DNA from: an uncultured Clostridia bacterium
Lineage (GTDB): Bacteria; Bacillota; Clostridia; TANB77; CAG-508
Length of the DNA: 50,379 nucleotides
NCBI GenBank assembly: GCA_910589185.1
Contig: CAJUSU010000011.1
Coordinates: forward strand, 1 to 50,379
Reading direction: 5' to 3'
Numbering within the stretch: position 1 is the first letter of the stretch; each line of letters opens with the position of its first letter. The notes under the pieces are model-generated. The model was not told the origin of the DNA. It saw only the letters and a program-made list of their open reading frames with translations, and did not search any database. This document shows, one piece after another, positions 32,897-40,732 of the stretch. A program made the translations under genes and the position numbers.

Positions 32897-33467
32897 AGCT
32901 ATACCCTCTTTCTTTCAAATTTTTCTTGATCAACTTTCTTATTCTAAATAAAACTATCTTTACTTTTGCTTCCGATATTTTCAAAAGTTTTGCAATATCT
33001 TTTATCTTTTGTTGCTTATAATAAAATAAGATAAATATTGTCTGTTCTTCTTCTTTCATTTGTTTTAAAGTTTCAGAGATAATTTTAGATTTTTCTTGAC
33101 TTTCCGCTAAATTTTCAATGTCAAATTGATAAGCTATATCCTCTTCATATAGTTCTACATTTTCACACTTAATGTTATATTCTTTGTATTTCTTTTTAAT
33201 TAAGTTCTTTGTAATTCCCACCAAATATGGCCTTATAGGAATATCACTTTCTAGTCTTTGATAATTCTTCCAAAATATAATAAATACATCAGAAGCAATT
33301 TCTTCTATATCTGATTCATTTGTTATATTGTTTCTCAATATTCTATAAATGTAAGAACTATAACTTTCAATTACCCTTTCTATATCTAATATCTCATTCT
33401 TCTTAAACAATGCTATTGTTTCTTCTTCCAATTTAGATCTAAACTCCTTGCTTAAAAGTACTTTCAC
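32883..33467 (-). CDS. ECF RNA polymerase sigma factor
   Basis: A 194-residue sigma-70 family protein of ECF type. Region 2 is SYSSYIYRILRNNITNESD followed by IEEIASDVFIIFWKNYQRLE; region 4 is EEQTIFILFYYKQQKIKDIA followed by KLLKISEAKVKIVLFRIRKL. The start is GTG at 33467 after GAGGATTATATAA. It likely responds to an envelope signal through the overlapping membrane protein gene. Targets are unknown. Confidence 0.9.
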   Translation of the reverse strand: MKVLLSKEFRSKLEEETIALFKKNEILDIERVIESYSSYIYRILRNNITNESDIEEIASDVFIIFWKNYQRLESDIPIRPYLVGITKNLIKKKYKEYNIKCENVELYEEDIAYQFDIENLAESQEKSKIISETLKQMKEEEQTIFILFYYKQQKIKDIAKLLKISEAKVKIVLFRIRKLIKKNLKERGYSYGKG

Positions 33468-33528
33468 TTATATAATCCTCTTTTTTATAAAAAGGTTACT
33501 CTTTTCTTCTAAAAAATTCCATATAAAA

Positions 33529-33554
33529 AAACCTGCTATCATTTTAGCAGGTTT
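33529..33554 (-). terminator. Terminator of hpf
   Basis: AACCTGCT / AGCAGGTT stem, loop ATCATTTT, followed by seven T on the minus strand; 9 bases after the hpf stop. Confidence 0.8.
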
Positions 33555-33562
33555 CTATTTTC

Positions 33563-34096
33563 TTAAGCTTCTGGTTCTACTAAACCATAGTTGCTATTAT
33601 CTTTTAAACGATAAATAACATTTACTTTTCCTGTTTCAATATTGATAAATGTTAAAAATCTATCTTGTGGTTTTTCTTCTAGCTTTAGTTTTGCATCTTC
33701 TGGTGATAATGGTTTAATTTCATAATATAATGTTTTAATAATTTCACCTTCAACTGGGTGTACTTCTACTTCTCTTGCAATTTCCTTGTTACGAATAGAA
33801 TCAGTCATATTTTGTTGATCTTTTTTCGTCTTCATTTTTCTAATTTGACCTTCTAAAATATCTATATTTTTGTCAATAGAAGCATATAAATCTTTGTGTG
33901 CTGTTACCGCTCTAAATCTATCTGTTGGTGTTCTTACTTCTGTCTCTGCTACTTGCATTCCGCCTTCTGTTTTAATCGTTGCTGTAACATCAAATTCTTC
34001 TCCAAAGTATTTTATTAATCTTTCTGATTTTTTACCAATATACTCTTTAATTGCATCTGTTGCTTTTAATTCTTTTCCTACTATTTTAATGTTCAT
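33563..34096 (-). CDS. hpf: Ribosome hibernation promoting factor, long form
   Basis: A 177-residue long HPF. The N-terminal domain (residues 1-100, KATDAIKEYIGKKSERLIKY) binds the decoding centre of the 30S subunit, and the C-terminal domain (residues about 115-177, EVEVHPVEGEIIKTLYYEIK) dimerises 70S ribosomes to 100S in stationary phase. The ATG at 34096 follows AAGGAGAG. A longer frame to 34276 is AT-rich coding-like noise without a site. Its mechanism touches the A site, of interest given the frameshift signal in this genome. Confidence 0.93.
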   Translation of the reverse strand: MNIKIVGKELKATDAIKEYIGKKSERLIKYFGEEFDVTATIKTEGGMQVAETEVRTPTDRFRAVTAHKDLYASIDKNIDILEGQIRKMKTKKDQQNMTDSIRNKEIAREVEVHPVEGEIIKTLYYEIKPLSPEDAKLKLEEKPQDRFLTFINIETGKVNVIYRLKDNSNYGLVEPEA

Positions 34097-34314
34097 AAAT
34101 ATCTCTCCTTCCAAATTTTTTCTTTGCTGTCTTTGGTATAAATTTATTATATACGTTTTCTTTTTTCTTTTCAAGTTTTTTTTGAAATTCATTATTCTTT
34201 TAAATAAATTTATTGCTTTCATAGAAATGTTCAGTTTCCTCTTGCAAAATCTCTTTTTCCATGCTATAATAAACACTGTTAAATTATGAACTTACAAAAG
34301 GGAGGTGCTAAAAG

Positions 34315-34578
34315 ATGCCAAATATTAAATCAGCAATTAAACGTGTTAGTGTTATTGAAAAGAAAACTCTTAGAAATAATATGATTAAATCTGGATATAA
34401 ATCAGCTGTTAAGAAATTTGAACAAGCTGTAGAAGCTGGAAATAAAGCAGAAGCTACTGAATTATTTTCTTTCGCTACAAAAAAAGTAGATCAGGCTTGT
34501 ACAAAAGGTGTTATCGTAAAAAACACTGCAGCTAGAAAAAAATCTAATATGGCTAAAAAATTAAATGCTATGAACTAA
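34315..34578 (+). CDS. rpsT: 30S ribosomal protein S20
   Basis: An 87-residue basic, helical ribosomal protein of the body of the 30S subunit: MPNIKSAIKRVSVIEKKTLR, then KKVDQACTKGVIVKNTAARK. GGAGGT precedes the ATG. It is monocistronic with a strong terminator. It contains no CGG codon. Confidence 0.96.
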   Translation: MPNIKSAIKRVSVIEKKTLRNNMIKSGYKSAVKKFEQAVEAGNKAEATELFSFATKKVDQACTKGVIVKNTAARKKSNMAKKLNAMN

Positions 34579-34616
34579 ATTTTAATAAAATTGTGCACAG
34601 TTTTATTAAATCATTT

Positions 34617-34646
34617 AAAACCAAGCTTTGCTTGGTTTTTTTTTGA
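34617..34646 (+). terminator. Terminator of rpsT
   Basis: AAACCAAGC / GCTTGG stem with a 2-3 base loop, followed by TTTTTTTT. It lies 40 bases after the rpsT stop. Confidence 0.85.
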
Positions 34647-34647
34647 G

Positions 34648-34742
34648 TTCTAGGAAGCGTTAGCGACGTAGAAATCAATTATGCGAAACGTTACAAAAAC
34701 TTAAAGCTCTGCTTTTAATTTTTGTTAGTTCGTATTCTTTTT
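34648..34742. other. Intergenic structured stretch
   Basis: Between rpsT and the next gene lies a hairpin (CAAAAACTTAAAGC with GCTTTTAATTTTTG) flanked by AACGTTA and TAGTTCGT, and a preceding AGCGTTAGCGACG segment. No gene is visible. It may be a palindromic element or a processed leader. Confidence 0.35.
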
Positions 34743-34824
34743 GCCACAAATTACCTTTGATTTCATGTTTTACTATATGTTATCATAAATATAGTTATAT
34801 GACTTTTTGGAAAGGAGTATTTCT

Positions 34825-35076
34825 ATGCGTCAATTACTGTTAGAATTTAAAGAAATGGACCATTCTATTTTAGGATTAATGAAATCTGGAATTAGATTAT
34901 CTTTTGGTTTAAGTATTTTATCTATTCTCATTTTACTTACATATGATTTTGTTTATACAGTTCCATTCGTTTATCAAATTGGTTTTTCCTTATTTAAAAC
35001 TAGCCTATTCTTTATAGTAGGTTTTGTTATTTGTGCCTTTGCTTTTAGTAGAATTCAAAGAGAAATTAAAAATTAA
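34825..35076 (+). CDS. Small two-helix membrane protein
   Basis: An 83-residue protein with two hydrophobic segments (residues about 23-43 and 53-75) and a basic tail (RIQREIKN). AAGGAG precedes the ATG at 34825; an upstream in-frame start at TTG 34807 has no site. The family is not recognised. It has a terminator of its own at 35158. Confidence 0.6.
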   Translation: MRQLLLEFKEMDHSILGLMKSGIRLSFGLSILSILILLTYDFVYTVPFVYQIGFSLFKTSLFFIVGFVICAFAFSRIQREIKN

Positions 35077-35085
35077 CGATATAAG

Positions 35086-35140
35086 AACCTGACCCACCTC
35101 ACAAGCAAAGCTTGTGGGTGAGGTACCCCAGAACCTTGTT
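35086..35140. repeat. GC-rich hairpin element
   Basis: CACAAGC-AAA-GCTTGTG forms a 7-bp hairpin, and CCTCAC pairs with GTGAGG outside it. Base composition is unlike the AT-rich surroundings, and CAGAACCTTG echoes AAGAACCTGA at the other end. Probably a small dispersed palindromic repeat. Confidence 0.4.
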
Positions 35141-35157
35141 GTTTTCACAATAGCAAC

Positions 35158-35184
35158 AGCCAGCAAATTAAATTGCTGGCTTTT
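35158..35184 (+). terminator. Terminator of the 34825 gene
   Basis: AGCCAGCAA / TTGCTGGCT, 9-bp perfect stem, loop ATTAAA, then TTTT. Confidence 0.8.
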
Positions 35185-35214
35185 AAATTACATTCTTTTT
35201 AATTCTCTTAATGA

Positions 35215-36015
35215 TTATTCTAAATTCAACTTCCTATTTAAAAAGTAATTCGCAAATGTATAAGTGGTAATCATTGAAATAATAGATACCATGAATGCCT
35301 CTATCAAAATAATTCCAATTAATTCATATGGTACTTGATTAGTTGCCAATGCATTTGTAAAATCCATTTTATTTTTCAAGAAAATAACAATCATTTCTAT
35401 GACATTTAAAAATTGAAATCCCATATAAAAAGCAACTCCTACTCCAATAGAACTTGAAATCTTATTTTGTGAAAAACTATGTCCCACTGTCATAGCAGCA
35501 TAAAATAGTGAAATCGTATTAACATATCCTACTAGCATTACTCCTACAAGAATACATCTAATTGTTTCTATACTCATATCAAATTCTTGCTCTAATGAGA
35601 TAGAAAATGCACTCCACATACTTTTTGCTTCTTCACTTGCAGTACCAAAAGCAATGAAAAATCCTAAAAAGCTAAATGCAACTGTTACAATAAGGGCTAG
35701 CACATCAGTAATTAGAAAAGATAAGATAATACTACTTTTATTTACTGGCAAAGTGTTAGTCAAATACCCTTCTTCTCTCAACACTTTTTTATAATAATTC
35801 TTAATGGCTAAGAAAAAACAATAAACAAGGCTAAGTACAATAGCAATCCCAAAAGTGAATATGGAAATAGGCGTTAAATATTGAAATACTGGCATTACTT
35901 CTTCTAACATACTAAATATTCTTATTAATAAACCTAATCCTAAAATTGCCATCCAAAAAAGAAATAAACTTTTTCCCTGTGACTTCATTTCATATTTTAA
36001 TAACTTTCCTAGCAT
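35215..36015 (-). CDS. ABC transporter permease (YtrC/D-like)
   Basis: A 266-residue membrane protein with about six helices and no periplasmic domain. It begins MLGKLLKYEMKSQGKSLFLF, the standard start of ABC-2 type permeases of the Ytr/antibiotic-sensing group. It overlaps the ATPase gene by 7 bases. Probably an exporter controlled by the upstream GntR protein. Confidence 0.8.
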   Translation of the reverse strand: MLGKLLKYEMKSQGKSLFLFWMAILGLGLLIRIFSMLEEVMPVFQYLTPISIFTFGIAIVLSLVYCFFLAIKNYYKKVLREEGYLTNTLPVNKSSIILSFLITDVLALIVTVAFSFLGFFIAFGTASEEAKSMWSAFSISLEQEFDMSIETIRCILVGVMLVGYVNTISLFYAAMTVGHSFSQNKISSSIGVGVAFYMGFQFLNVIEMIVIFLKNKMDFTNALATNQVPYELIGIILIEAFMVSIISMITTYTFANYFLNRKLNLE

Positions 36016-36707
36016 TGTTTAAACACCTCCTTAAATGCATTTTCGATAGATGAATGATACTTGTTTCTTACCTCATCTGCACTTGCATTTAATAAAATTC
36101 TTCCTTGATGAATAAAAATAACATCATCTAAAATTTTCTCAATATCAGCAATTAGATGGGTAGAAATGATAAGACTTGCTCCTTCTTTAAAGTTCTTTAA
36201 GATTAAGTCTAAAATTTGGTCCCTTGCAACTGGATCTACTCCACCAATTGGTTCATCTAATATATAAATGTCAGCTTCTCTGCTCATTACCAATACCAAT
36301 TGCACTTTTTCCTTTGTTCCTTTTGACATTTGTTTCAATTTATCTTCTTTCTTTATGCCTAGCTCATTTAATAATTTGTACGCTCTTTCCACATTAAAAT
36401 CACTGTAAAAGTCTTTGAAATATGATATTATCTCTGATACCTTTTTATCATAAGGCAAATAACTTCTTTCTGGTAAATACGAAATAACCTTTTTACTCTC
36501 TATACCCGGCTTTTTTCCTTTAATTAATATCTCCCCTGACGTAGGCACTAATAGTTCATTGATCATTTTAATTAAAGTAGTTTTCCCACTTCCATTACTT
36601 CCCAATAGTCCTACAATTCTTCCTGTTGGTATTTGAAAACTAACATTATCTAAAGCTTTTTTCATACCATAATCTTTTGATAAGTTTTTGCATTCTACCA
36701 ATTCCAT
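36009..36707 (-). CDS. ABC transporter ATP-binding protein
   Basis: A 232-residue ATPase with Walker A GLLGSNGSGKTTLIKMI, signature MSKGTKEKVQLVLVMSRE, and Walker B ADIYILDEPIGGVDP. The Q-loop and H-loop (STHLIADIEKILDDVIFI) are present. The signature reads SKGTK instead of SGGQ, as in the YtrB-type group. The ATG at 36707 is preferred, seven bases after GGGG. It energises the permease encoded downstream. Confidence 0.9.
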   Translation of the reverse strand: MELVECKNLSKDYGMKKALDNVSFQIPTGRIVGLLGSNGSGKTTLIKMINELLVPTSGEILIKGKKPGIESKKVISYLPERSYLPYDKKVSEIISYFKDFYSDFNVERAYKLLNELGIKKEDKLKQMSKGTKEKVQLVLVMSREADIYILDEPIGGVDPVARDQILDLILKNFKEGASLIISTHLIADIEKILDDVIFIHQGRILLNASADEVRNKYHSSIENAFKEVFKQC

Positions 36708-36723
36708 TTTCATTCCCCTTTCT

Positions 36724-37080
36724 TTATTTTTGTTTCATTACATATTGTTTCATTTCATCTTCTCCAAATCCTAGTTGTTTCATGTTTTCTTGAAATTTGT
36801 TAAAAGTTTCCTTTGCTAATTCTTCTCTAATCTTTTGTACTAGTTCTTTGTCTTCTGTCACAAATTTTCCATTTGTTCTTTGCGTGTAAATCAATCCTGT
36901 TTGTTCTAAGTCTACTAATGCTCTTTGTACTGTGTTAGGATTTGCCTTTATTTCCATTGCCAAATCTCTTACCGAAGGCAGTCTCTCCCCTGCTGGATAT
37001 TCACCTGCTACAATAGCAAGTTTCAGCTTTTCTACTAATTGTATATAAATAGGCCTATCATTTTCAAAATTCCAATCCAT
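36724..37080 (-). CDS. GntR-family regulator (YtrA subgroup)
   Basis: A 118-residue repressor: winged helix with the GntR pattern GERLPSVRDLAMEIKANPNT and VQRALVDLEQTGLIYTQRTN, and a short C-terminal helix without a ligand domain, which places it in the YtrA subgroup. The ATG at 37080 follows AAGGAG. It is first in the operon with the ABC genes and is likely an autorepressor acting on the palindrome at 37094. Confidence 0.87.
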   Translation of the reverse strand: MDWNFENDRPIYIQLVEKLKLAIVAGEYPAGERLPSVRDLAMEIKANPNTVQRALVDLEQTGLIYTQRTNGKFVTEDKELVQKIREELAKETFNKFQENMKQLGFGEDEMKQYVMKQK

Positions 37081-37093
37081 TGTTTCTCCTTTC

Positions 37094-37117
37094 ATTGTAT
37101 TAATGTATTAATACAAT
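37094..37117 (-). promoter_or_regulatory. Operator of the GntR/ABC operon
   Basis: Perfect inverted repeat ATTGTATTAAT-(2)-ATTAATACAAT. It lies directly after a minus-strand promoter TTGACA, 16-base spacer, TATAAT, and just before the gene start. YtrA-type repressors bind such repeats. Confidence 0.8.
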
Positions 37118-37164
37118 TATACAGTATTTTTAAATTTTGTCAAGCCTTTTTGTTCTAAAAATTA

Positions 37165-37320
37165 ACCATTAAAAAAACAATTATAGTAATAAGAATTATG
37201 TTGTCTGCGCAAGGCGAGCCTGCGAGCGCCTGACATTGCTTTCTTTAATCCTTATTTATAAAAGCAATGTCCAGCAAGGACAAATAATTTTATTAGTATA
37301 ATTGTTTTTAATCAATTTAA
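37165..37320. repeat. Large structured palindromic element downstream of gatB
   Basis: Imperfect outer inverted repeat of about 30 bp (AAAACAATTATAGTAATAA... with TTATTAGTATAATTGTTTT) encloses an 11-bp hairpin (GACATTGCTTT/AAAGCAATGTC) and a GC-rich block (GGCGAGCCTGCGAGCGCC). On the minus strand it ends in TTTTTTT, so it may also end the gat operon transcript. Confidence 0.5.
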
Positions 37321-37324
37321 TTTT

Positions 37325-38764
37325 CTATTTATTCAATTCTTCTAAGAACATCTTATTAAGCATTTGTGGATTTGCTTTTCCTTTGGTCTCTTTCATGGCT
37401 TGGCCAACTAAGAAGCCTAATGCTCTATCTTTTCCTGCTTTGTAATCTATGATAGATTGTGGGTTATTTTCTAATATTCTTGTTACTACTTCTTTAATAG
37501 CTCCTTCATCAGAAATTTGTATCCAACCTTTTTCTTTGATAATCTCTTCTGGATCTCTCGGATTCTCAAATAATTCTTCTAACACCTTTTTACCAATGGC
37601 AGAACTAATGGTTCCGTTTTCAATTAACTCAATCATTTTAGCCAATTGATTAGCTGTAAATGGTATTTGATCTGGTTCTATTTCTTTTTCATTTAAAATT
37701 CTAGATACATCTGATAATAGCCAATTTGCTACTGCTTTTGGATTACCACATATTGCCAAAGCATCTTCAAACATATTCGATAAATATTTAGATGCTGTTA
37801 ACATCTTGCTCTCTTTTTCAGATAATTTATATTCTTCTAAATATCTAGCACGTCTACTTTCTGGTAATTCTGGCAAGTTATTTTTAATATTTTCAATATA
37901 TTCTTCTGATAAGCGAATAGCAACTAAATCTGGCTCTGGGAAATATCGATAATCTTGTGCATCTTCTTTATCTCTCATAGAAAAAGTTTTGCCTGATACA
38001 TCATCCCACCTTAATGTTTCTTGAGTGATAGTACCTCCTTCTTCTATAACTTCAATTTGTCTTTCTGATTCATATTCTATTGCTCTTACAATAGACCTAA
38101 AAGAGTTCATATTTTTCATTTCAGTACGTGTTCCAAATTCTTTAGCTCCCTTTTTACGAACTGAGACATTGACATCTGCTCTTAAAGACCCCTCTTGCAT
38201 TTTGCAGTCAGAAACTTCAATATATTCTAAAATGGACTTGATTTTTCTTAAATAATTCTCTGCGTCTTTACTTGACCTCATATCTGGCTCTGATACGATT
38301 TCAATTAGTGGTACTCCTGCTCTGTTTAGGTCTACTAAGCTTCCCCCACCAAATTCATTATGATTTAATTTTCCTGCATCTTCTTCAATATGAATTCTAG
38401 TAATTCCTATTTTTTTCTTTTCCCCGTCTTCTTCTATCTCAACTTCTCCGTGTTCACATAAAGGTTTATCAAATTGAGATATTTGATAAGACTTTGGAAG
38501 GTCTGGATAAAAATAGTTCTTTCTATCATTTTTGCTATCTCTTGCAATACTACAGCCTGTTGCTAAGCCTGCTTTTACTGCATATTCTACTACCTTCTCA
38601 TTTAATACTGGAAGTGTTCCTGGCATTGCTGTACAAATTGGGCAAATGTGAGTATTTGGCGCTGCTCCAAATTCAGTTGGGCAACTACAAAAAATCTTAG
38701 TCTTAGTAGAAAGCTCTGCGTGTACTTCTAACCCAATAACTACTTCATAATCTTCTTTTGACAT
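37325..38764 (-). CDS. gatB: Aspartyl/glutamyl-tRNA amidotransferase subunit B
   Basis: A 479-residue subunit that binds the mischarged tRNA and activates it with ATP. It shows VIGLEVHAELSTKTKIFC at the N-terminus and the CSCPTEFG zinc/cradle block, and a C-terminal YqeY-like tail domain that recognises the tRNA elbow. It overlaps gatA by one base (TAATG) and is the last gene of the aspS-gatCAB unit. Confidence 0.95.
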   Translation of the reverse strand: MSKEDYEVVIGLEVHAELSTKTKIFCSCPTEFGAAPNTHICPICTAMPGTLPVLNEKVVEYAVKAGLATGCSIARDSKNDRKNYFYPDLPKSYQISQFDKPLCEHGEVEIEEDGEKKKIGITRIHIEEDAGKLNHNEFGGGSLVDLNRAGVPLIEIVSEPDMRSSKDAENYLRKIKSILEYIEVSDCKMQEGSLRADVNVSVRKKGAKEFGTRTEMKNMNSFRSIVRAIEYESERQIEVIEEGGTITQETLRWDDVSGKTFSMRDKEDAQDYRYFPEPDLVAIRLSEEYIENIKNNLPELPESRRARYLEEYKLSEKESKMLTASKYLSNMFEDALAICGNPKAVANWLLSDVSRILNEKEIEPDQIPFTANQLAKMIELIENGTISSAIGKKVLEELFENPRDPEEIIKEKGWIQISDEGAIKEVVTRILENNPQSIIDYKAGKDRALGFLVGQAMKETKGKANPQMLNKMFLEELNK

Positions 38765-40242
38765 TAGTTAGCACCCCCTCTAAATGTTGGTTTATATTGC
38801 TCTCTAAATTTTGTTGCTTGTTCATAAGTATATGCTGCATTTAAAATGGTCTCTTCTGAAAAGCGATTTCCAATTAATTGCATTCCTATTGGCATTCCTT
38901 TACTATCTACTCCGCAAGGAAGTGAAATCCCAGGAAGACCTGCAATGTTAATGGAAACTGTACAAATATCTGCCAAATACATTTCTAGTGGATTATTTGC
39001 CTTCGCTCCAAATTCAAAAGCAACTGTTGGTGATGTTGGAGTTAATAGCACATCATATTTTTCAAAAGCTTCATCAAATTTTTGCTTTACTAAAGTTCTT
39101 ACTTGTTGTGCTTTTTTATAATAAGCATCATAATAACCAGAAGATAGCACATACGTACCTAAAATAATTCTCCTCTTTACTTCATCTCCAAATCCTTCAC
39201 TTCTAGAATTTTTAAATAGTTCTTTTAAGTTTGTATAATTTTCTGCTCTATATCCATAACGAATTCCATCAAATCTTCCTAAGTTAGAGCTTGCTTCTGC
39301 ACACGCAACAATATAATAAGTAGCTAAAGCATAGTTTGCTACATCTAAAGAACATTCTTCTACAATAGCTCCTAGCTCTTTGTATTTTTCAATTGCTTGC
39401 TCTAACTTTGCTTTTACTTCTTCATTAAGACCTTCTCCATACCATTCCTTTGGAATACCTATTTTCAAACCTTTTACATCATTTTTTAGCGACTTAGTAT
39501 AATCTTTATTTTCTAATTCTACTGATGTGGAATCTTTTTCATCATGTCCTGTTATCATATTTAATAAAATGGCACTGTCTTCTACGTCTTTTGTAATTGG
39601 TCCAATTTGGTCTAAAGAAGACGCAAAAGCCACTAATCCGTAACGAGACACTAATCCATATGTTGGCTTTAATCCTACTACTCCACAAAGACTAGCTGGT
39701 TGACGAATGGAACCTCCTGTATCAGACCCTAAAGCCCATGGTACCATATCAGCTGCTACTGCTGCAGCAACTCCTCCTGAGGATCCTCCTGGTACAGTAT
39801 TCAAATTCCAAGGATTTCTCGTTTTTTGAAAATAGGAATATTCCGTTGAAGACCCCATAGCAAACTCATCCATGTTAAGTTTCCCTAAAGGAATAAGATT
39901 CTCTTGATTTAGTTTTTCCATTACAGATGCATCATATGGTGCTACAAAATTCGCTAACATTTTAGAAGCACAAGTTGTTTTGACACCTTTCATACAAATA
40001 TTGTCTTTAATTCCTACTGGAATTCCGCTATATGGTGATAATGTTTCTCCTTTTGCCTTTCTATCATCTATTTGTTTTGCTTTTTCTACTGCTTCATCTG
40101 TTAATACGGTTATAAAAGCTTGTACGTCTTTTTCCTTTTCTTCTATTCTTTGTGCATAAGCCTTAGTAATTTCTTCTGATGTCAACTCTTTTTTATCTAA
40201 TTTTTCCTTCAACTCATGCGCAGTTAATTCTGTTATATTCAT
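38764..40242 (-). CDS. gatA: Aspartyl/glutamyl-tRNA amidotransferase subunit A
   Basis: A 492-residue amidase-signature glutaminase subunit. The Ser-cisSer-Lys triad lies in VGIKDNICMKG, GSSGGVAAAV and SDTGGSIRQPASLCG. It releases ammonia from glutamine and channels it to GatB, which amidates Glu-tRNA(Gln) or Asp-tRNA(Asn). Its position after gatC, under the aspS T-box, points to the Asn pathway at least. Confidence 0.96.
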   Translation of the reverse strand: MNITELTAHELKEKLDKKELTSEEITKAYAQRIEEKEKDVQAFITVLTDEAVEKAKQIDDRKAKGETLSPYSGIPVGIKDNICMKGVKTTCASKMLANFVAPYDASVMEKLNQENLIPLGKLNMDEFAMGSSTEYSYFQKTRNPWNLNTVPGGSSGGVAAAVAADMVPWALGSDTGGSIRQPASLCGVVGLKPTYGLVSRYGLVAFASSLDQIGPITKDVEDSAILLNMITGHDEKDSTSVELENKDYTKSLKNDVKGLKIGIPKEWYGEGLNEEVKAKLEQAIEKYKELGAIVEECSLDVANYALATYYIVACAEASSNLGRFDGIRYGYRAENYTNLKELFKNSRSEGFGDEVKRRIILGTYVLSSGYYDAYYKKAQQVRTLVKQKFDEAFEKYDVLLTPTSPTVAFEFGAKANNPLEMYLADICTVSINIAGLPGISLPCGVDSKGMPIGMQLIGNRFSEETILNAAYTYEQATKFREQYKPTFRGGAN

Positions 40243-40266
40243 TGTTTCAACACTTCCTTTTCTTTT

Positions 40267-40346
40267 CTAAGGTTTACAATCTCGCTTTGCTCGATTGCAT
40301 CTCTAATCTGTAACTCATTTCACTCGAACAGCTTAGAGAACCTTAG
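40267..40346. repeat. Short inverted repeat between gatA and gatC
   Basis: CTAAGGTT at 40267-40274 and AACCTTAG at 40339-40346 flank 64 bases that include TCGCTTTGCTCGA. The right arm overlaps the gatC end. The significance is uncertain. Confidence 0.3.
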
Positions 40347-40617
40347 GAATTTTAAACATATTCCTCTCCTCTTCTGGTGCATTGTTAAGCAATAGCTCAT
40401 TATCTTCAAATACCTCTACTTCGTCTTTACGAAATACATTATAATTATCATTTGCTCCAATTGTCTCTGTCAAGTTTTCTACAGGTGCTTTGCTAACAAT
40501 ATTGGCAAAGTTCAAAATATCTTGCAAATTTAGTAAGTAATTTTCTACTTCTTCCTCTTTTAAATTCAAGTCTGCTAAATTTGCAATGTGTAATAACTCT
40601 TCTCTTGATACTTGCAC
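40333..40617 (-). CDS. gatC: Aspartyl/glutamyl-tRNA amidotransferase subunit C
   Basis: A 94-residue helical belt subunit that holds GatA and GatB together: SREELLHIANLADLNLKEEE, then NLTETIGANDNYNVFRKDE. The start is GTG at 40617, downstream of GAGGAG. Lengths and order match the standard gatCAB operon. Confidence 0.93.
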   Translation of the reverse strand: MQVSREELLHIANLADLNLKEEEVENYLLNLQDILNFANIVSKAPVENLTETIGANDNYNVFRKDEVEVFEDNELLLNNAPEEERNMFKIPKVL

Positions 40618-40732
40618 TCTAGTTCAACTCCTCTCTTTTCTATGTGCTTTATTATATCTGTTTTTTTAGCAAAATACAAGTAATAATCACGGTTTCATTA
40701 CATCTTTTTCCAATTGTTCAATTGCTAAAAAC

